Source: Rachycentron canadum (Eukaryota; Chordata; Actinopteri; Carangiformes; Rachycentridae). Taken from it: a DNA stretch of 64,000 nt. This document shows positions 58,916 to 64,000 of this stretch, in pieces. The notes beneath the pieces are model-generated. The model made no database searches. It was not told where the DNA came from and saw only the letters and a list, made by a program, of their open reading frames with translations. Position 1 is the first letter of the stretch. Each line of letters begins with the position of its first letter. The stretch lies in NCBI GenBank assembly GCA_038496675.1, contig CM076648.1, forward strand, positions 14,938,870 through 15,002,869. Direction: 5' to 3'. The position numbers were made by a program, and so were the translations under genes.

Positions 58916-61900
58916 ATTTATCCTTTTTTAAATTCATATTTTTGATTTATTACTTTTATTTGTCCATGTAAAAACTAACTGCTTTGAATGGTTATCTATA
59001 AGTCATTATTAGTAAAGTAGTAGGTAGCAGTATAAGAATATAACTTTTGGTTTCCCTTATATTCTAATTATCTTCACAGATTTCCATTTATTTACATTAA
59101 CTTAGTTGTAAACTACATGCATACAACAAATAATTGTGATTCATTTCCATCAATTATCATCTCTGTTAAATATTTAATAATTACAATATACAACAACTTG
59201 AGGAGGTACATGCAAACAGATAATAACAAGAAAACAAAAAAAACAAACAAACAAAAAAAAAACAAACAAAAAAATATATATATATGGGTCACAAAAATGA
59301 GTATAAATGCCACATTTGTATGTGTGTAGAAACAGACAACTTGAACATGGATCAGTTGTACAACAAAGCTTTCTCCTGCTTAAGAATAGCCACGGAGAGA
59401 GTGATTTACTACTAGTCTTCATGATCTTGAGCGATCCACTTGAACTGAATTAACTCACTGAGAAAAACTCTTAAATACTGCCATTATTTGAATTCTCACA
59501 AATCTCAATCTGCGTGGCAGAGAATGTGCATCATATTCACAATAAAAAGCTTTTTGTTTTATACCCCTGCCAATGTTGTCAAACTATGTTTTTTTTTTGT
59601 TTATTTTAACAAAAGAGTGATGGAAATGTGATCAAACTTGCTTGAAAAGTGAACAACCCATGAGTTATAGTGGGTCACAAAGGGTAATGGAATTTATAAT
59701 ACATGAATAAAGGCTGCATTATTTTGCATGTAATGTTTGTGGTATGAAGACAGCTGCATCTGAAATAAATTGTTATTAAGCTCGAAATGATAATAATAGT
59801 AATCCCATGATGATATATACAGATTCAGATGGCAACATACACTAAAGTTGTTGTTGAAAGAGCGCTATTACTAAATTTAGGAAGTAATTGAGATTTCATT
59901 ACTGTTCTCTGATTTTATACAGATGGTTCTTTCTAAGCTATTGAGCTCAGACTCAGTCCACATAATTGAAACCAAAAATTCATTTTTACCACCTGCCGAC
60001 ATTCAAAATGTTCCCCGTCACGTCACCTTTTGACTGAATTAAAATGGAATTAGCTGTAATTGTGCTGGCTTTTGGGATTATTTTATTTAACGTAAGGTCT
60101 TCTGAACACCTGAAAGACAGGACCAAGATAAGACATTTCCATTAAAATTCTAATGAAAAGACTGCGGTTGAGCATTACCAGAAATAAGAGCTTTTAGCCA
60201 TTCACATGCTAATAATTGGACAAGGAATTTTCAGTGACTTTCCTCGGTGACATTTGATTTGGAGAAGATTGATAAATTAAGATGCAATACATGTGGAAGT
60301 CTGATCTGAAGACTGATTACTGTAAAATGTTCATTCATTATCATGAGCATGTCTGCATGTGCAAATGTCATTGCACTGATGTGTGTGTGTTCAATACAAA
60401 TCTAGTCTTGTCATGCAATTTATTTCCACTCACTGTTAAATTATCGCAAAATATAATGGCAAAGAAAAGTACCTAAAGAAAATATGTCTGAATGAGCTAA
60501 ATGAATGAGCAACTGTCTTCCTTTTTTAGATGACAAAGTAACGGCCTTTCTATGATGTATTGATTCATGTCTCATTACCATTACTTGTGAAACAGAAGCA
60601 CAGACAAGAGAAATTAAGTCAGTTTCTTCACTTGGCGGAGTTTATTCCAGATACTTGACACAAAAGTTGTTTTCTCAATTGTTCGGCAAATTGATATTTT
60701 CTACTTTGCAGTACCCCACAACTTTCTGATTTTAAATGGATGTTAAAGTCCCACTAATATTGGCTTTTCTTTTATACAAAGACAGGAAATGCTAGTTTGA
60801 ATATTAATGATGTTCAGAACATGCGGTATTTGTTAGAGATTTGAGTCCATAGGACTGATCAAATATTTTATTTGATCCAAATAGGATGCAATTTTACAGT
60901 TTGTGTCTAAAGCTCATACAGCTCACATTTCTGTCCAACACACATACTGTATATAATCAAAGAGTTAGAAAGAAAGGTGTTCGCTGAGATGTCATGGGTA
61001 AATACATAAAATAAAAATCACCAACTTGAATTAAAAACTGAGAATGAGATCACATTTCTAAAGCTTACGACCCTGCACACAAACCTATTGATTTGTCTCT
61101 ATTAACAATAGATTGAGATATTTGTGCAAGAATTTTCTTATTCATGGTCTGTGTGTTTTTTATTCATGCTCCTTTGTGACCCAAGGTTAAAAAAAAAAGG
61201 CTGATGCAGTTTTACCATCTAAAGTATTGTCTGTACAAGGATTCTCACACTGTTTTCTATCAATTTATGCTTTAAATTTGTGTGGCTACCACTCCTGGTT
61301 TGTTGCAGTAGAGTATTTTTCACAGATTCTTTGGAAGAACAAATTTATTTCAGTGTAGAGCTTGAAAAATTAGGAAGAATCTTCCCTTACAAGCAACCCT
61401 TAAATTTAAGGGCAACAGGAGACATCGGAGGGTAACATTTTATTGACAAATGGTCTCAAGTTGACAGTGATTTTATTGGTGACTGTCTAGTGACCCATTC
61501 AAACTCTCCCAAAACTCAAAGGTGGACGACAACCCACATTTTCAAGCCAGTGCTTCATACTGTAAATCTTCTGCATTCAGTGTTTTCGTACACACACAGT
61601 AGGAACTTGTGTGTGTGTGGATCTTGCAGACACCTTAATTAGGAGCCTGCTTGTGCATATAAGAATGCACATGCATTGGATGTCAATTTGGTTTTCAACA
61701 TTATATGTCAGATGTCTTACTGGGATGGGAGACTCAAAATTAGGCTATCATAACGGTTTTCCTAAACTGTGAGGTCATTATACTTTAGATAAGTCAATCT
61801 TATCTATCAGTTGCTGCCCAAACAGAAATGGGTTTACAAAGTTCAGACTAACTACAGAATGTCCCTTCTTTGCATGTTTTCATTAACATTATTAAGGTGC

Positions 61901-64000
61901 AACTCATTAGCACTTAGTCCTCTTCCTTTTATCTTATCTTTATACTTAGTCTGAAAAAACATAATCTCCGAGGACAACCAATGAGCATGAGTCGGCTTCT
62001 GTGCAGCATCAGCATCATCATCCTAATGGTATGCAGAGAACAGAAAGGGCTTTTCCTGACCTTGTGCTTCGTTTGTAATCTCTTTTGTGGAAATTACACT
62101 CTCACTTTATGAATATATTATAATTAGGCATATGTATTCTAACGGGCAGTAAGATATAGTTTCTGCCTAATCTCTCATTTATATGCAAAGGAGTACAAGT
62201 TAAAGAGCTTAGACTTTCTTCCGTCTTACTGATTCCTTTTTTCCCCTAATCAAGTTACTTTTTTATTTCTCTTTTCTCGGGTTGCTGTTTCATTTGCCTT
62301 TTTCTGGTCAAAGAACAGTAGTCCATTATCGGTTCTTTTGGGTATGTGTGAGAAGAGAGTTGATGGTCTAATGTTACAGAAGGAAGTCTGGAGGAATGAA
62401 AGTAATTATGGCCTAATATTTTTTTTCTTGCCATGTTAAAGAAATTTGAAAGTTCACTAAAATTGTTGAGGCAAATCAGATGATGCATGTAATGTAATGT
62501 AAACATTCAAATTGAATTGTAGTCTTGTCTTCATGTTCAATGACTGCTTCCTGTTGTAAATGGATAGCATTATTTTTAGATATAGCACTGTTTGTAACCG
62601 TATCTTTTTTTTTCAGCTGTATAGAAAGTCCCATGCACACATGGGTAAATAGATGCATATATGCAACAGATGCTCATGTATTTTAATTTTATGTTAATGT
62701 AGCCAAATAAATACATTTCAGTGAGAACTACACACACAAAATAATATAAAAGGTTAGAGTTAGTTAATATGTTAATACTAAAGTTTAAAATCAGAATTCA
62801 CTGTGAGTGTCCCAAGGTCAGCAGAACCAGCAGACGTCTTGCTTTGATCAAAAACTATATCCATAAAACGACACACAAAACGAAGACCATTCAAAGCAAT
62901 TTTATTGGTTGGATAGGCAAGTATGTGCTTTCATTTTGAAATAATTTTAGGATAAGTCCAAAGCAATTTCCTGAAATGACAAGTGACTTCAAAAATTATT
63001 TTAATTTGGCAAGTAGGAATTTCTTAACACTATGATGACTACATGGGATGGTGATATAGATAAATATGCATCACGTTTGTACATAAATGATTAGAGCAAG
63101 CCAGTTAACCTGAGCTTACAGCTTATGAAAATAATGAAGGGGTTATATTTTACTGCTAAATTTAAAAAAAAAACAAACAAAAAAAAAAACAAAACAAACA
63201 AACAAAAAAAACCCCTTCCTGTTCCCTGAAAAAATATTTCTGTTTCGAATTTGATTCCCAGTCAAAGTGCAGCACATTTGGCCCAAAGAAAATACAAACA
63301 CAGATTTACTTATTTATTTGAAGATTTCATGATTCGAGAGAAGCCCAAGGGATTCCTCCAATTCCCAGCCATGAAATACATGTCCTTAAAAGAAGGTAAG
63401 AGAATGGCCCACCTGTTCTCAAAAATAACTTGGTAGAAAGCCTTCAGCCTGTGGAAATTAAGCTCCAAACAAGTTCATTTACTTCCAGACATGTTCAATT
63501 GATTTTGCACCTCAACTTCAAAGGGGTAGCAGTCAGCCTCTGTGGGGCATGGCAAGAGAGGCAGAGGCTTCGGCTGACTGGTTTTGCAGACCTGATCAAA
63601 TTCCCACCTACCGGCCACACCACTTATCCCTCCAACCACAATTAGTATTCATGGAAATGCTATTGATTTATTATACTATTGGGTGGCTACTAGAGGCATA
63701 GAAATTGAAATAATTAAATTCAGCCTTTTATATCCTTATACCACAAGTACTAATGAAAAATGTGCAAACTGTCTAGCCTTAGGCACTATTTACACTGGTA
63801 AAACATCAAGCAACGTATCAGCTCATTGCTAGATAGATCCTTGCAATTAGCATTTAAATTTCCCATTTAAGTTGCTGTTTACACTACTCCTGAGAATGTT
63901 AACAAGTAGTGGGTTCAGACACTTCTATTAGCCTCACTACTCGAGGGTAATCCCTTGTCAGAACACAGTTTTTGCATGTATTTTTGAGACATTAATTTTG
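58916..64000. other. Intergenic DNA, no gene seen
   Basis: AT-rich. It contains A/CAAA-type stretches (59237-59272 and 63164-63210), (AT)n at 59272-59285 and scattered poly-T runs. Frames are short (up to 83 codons at 62255-62506, minus) and not recognisable. The A-rich stretches could be remains of retroposon tails, but no element body is identifiable next to them. Confidence 0.5.
63164..63210. repeat. A-rich (AAAC)n-type tract
   Basis: Runs of A separated by single C, ending in CCCC. It resembles a retroposon tail, but no body was identified. Confidence 0.8.

Noticed and set aside
1..64000. CRISPR array, operons, phage or plasmid modules, tRNA or rRNA genes.
   Set aside because: No regularly spaced direct repeats, no clustered coding frames and no intact tRNA or rRNA sequence. 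The DNA is vertebrate intron/intergenic.

Overview
The window is AT-rich vertebrate nuclear DNA, most likely from a ray-finned (teleost) fish. The evidence is: one spliced protocadherin exon with a long non-coding flank on each side, many (TG)n/(CA)n and poly-A tracts, fossils of LINE/SINE families typical of teleosts, and a scaffolding gap (46 N) inside a TG microsatellite. There are no operons, ribosome-binding sites or bacterial-type genes, and nearly all open frames in the window are chance or low-complexity frames.

The one gene recognised with confidence is the terminal coding exon of protocadherin-9 (pcdh9, delta-1 protocadherin) on the + strand, 46494-46864. It encodes the last 122 residues of the cytoplasmic tail and is followed by a 3' UTR that probably ends near 48.6 kb (AATAAA at 48585). 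Everything from 1 to 46493 is therefore most simply read as part of the last pcdh9 intron. That agrees with the very long introns of this gene in other vertebrates. I found no other pcdh9 exon in it.

Layout. 1-46.5 kb: intron. It holds a perfect 16-bp hairpin (197-233), two degraded copies of a common teleost dispersed element (4650-4795, 8300-8462), repeat family A present twice (8500-8917, 11410-11773), repeat family B present twice (20639-20996, 37746-38037), the gapped TG microsatellite (15987-16189), a C19 run (19812-19830), a SINE tail (24826-24896), a tRNA-like SINE head (28357-28410), a long pyrimidine tract (27839-28041), a homeodomain-type palindrome (32140-32155) and several long Z-DNA-prone alternating tracts. 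46.5-48.6 kb: pcdh9 last exon and 3' UTR. 48.6-64 kb: downstream intergenic DNA. It holds two short splice-flanked candidate exons (+ strand 53028-53089, - strand 55111-55270) and two fossils of L2/CR1-type LINEs. The larger fossil (about 56.6-58.9 kb) still shows esterase, endonuclease and reverse-transcriptase remnants and is interrupted by an unexplained 81-codon minus-strand frame.

No new multi-gene system is visible. The points most worth checking are the two candidate exons beyond pcdh9, the frame inside the LINE, the two local repeat families, and the structured DNA motifs in the intron.
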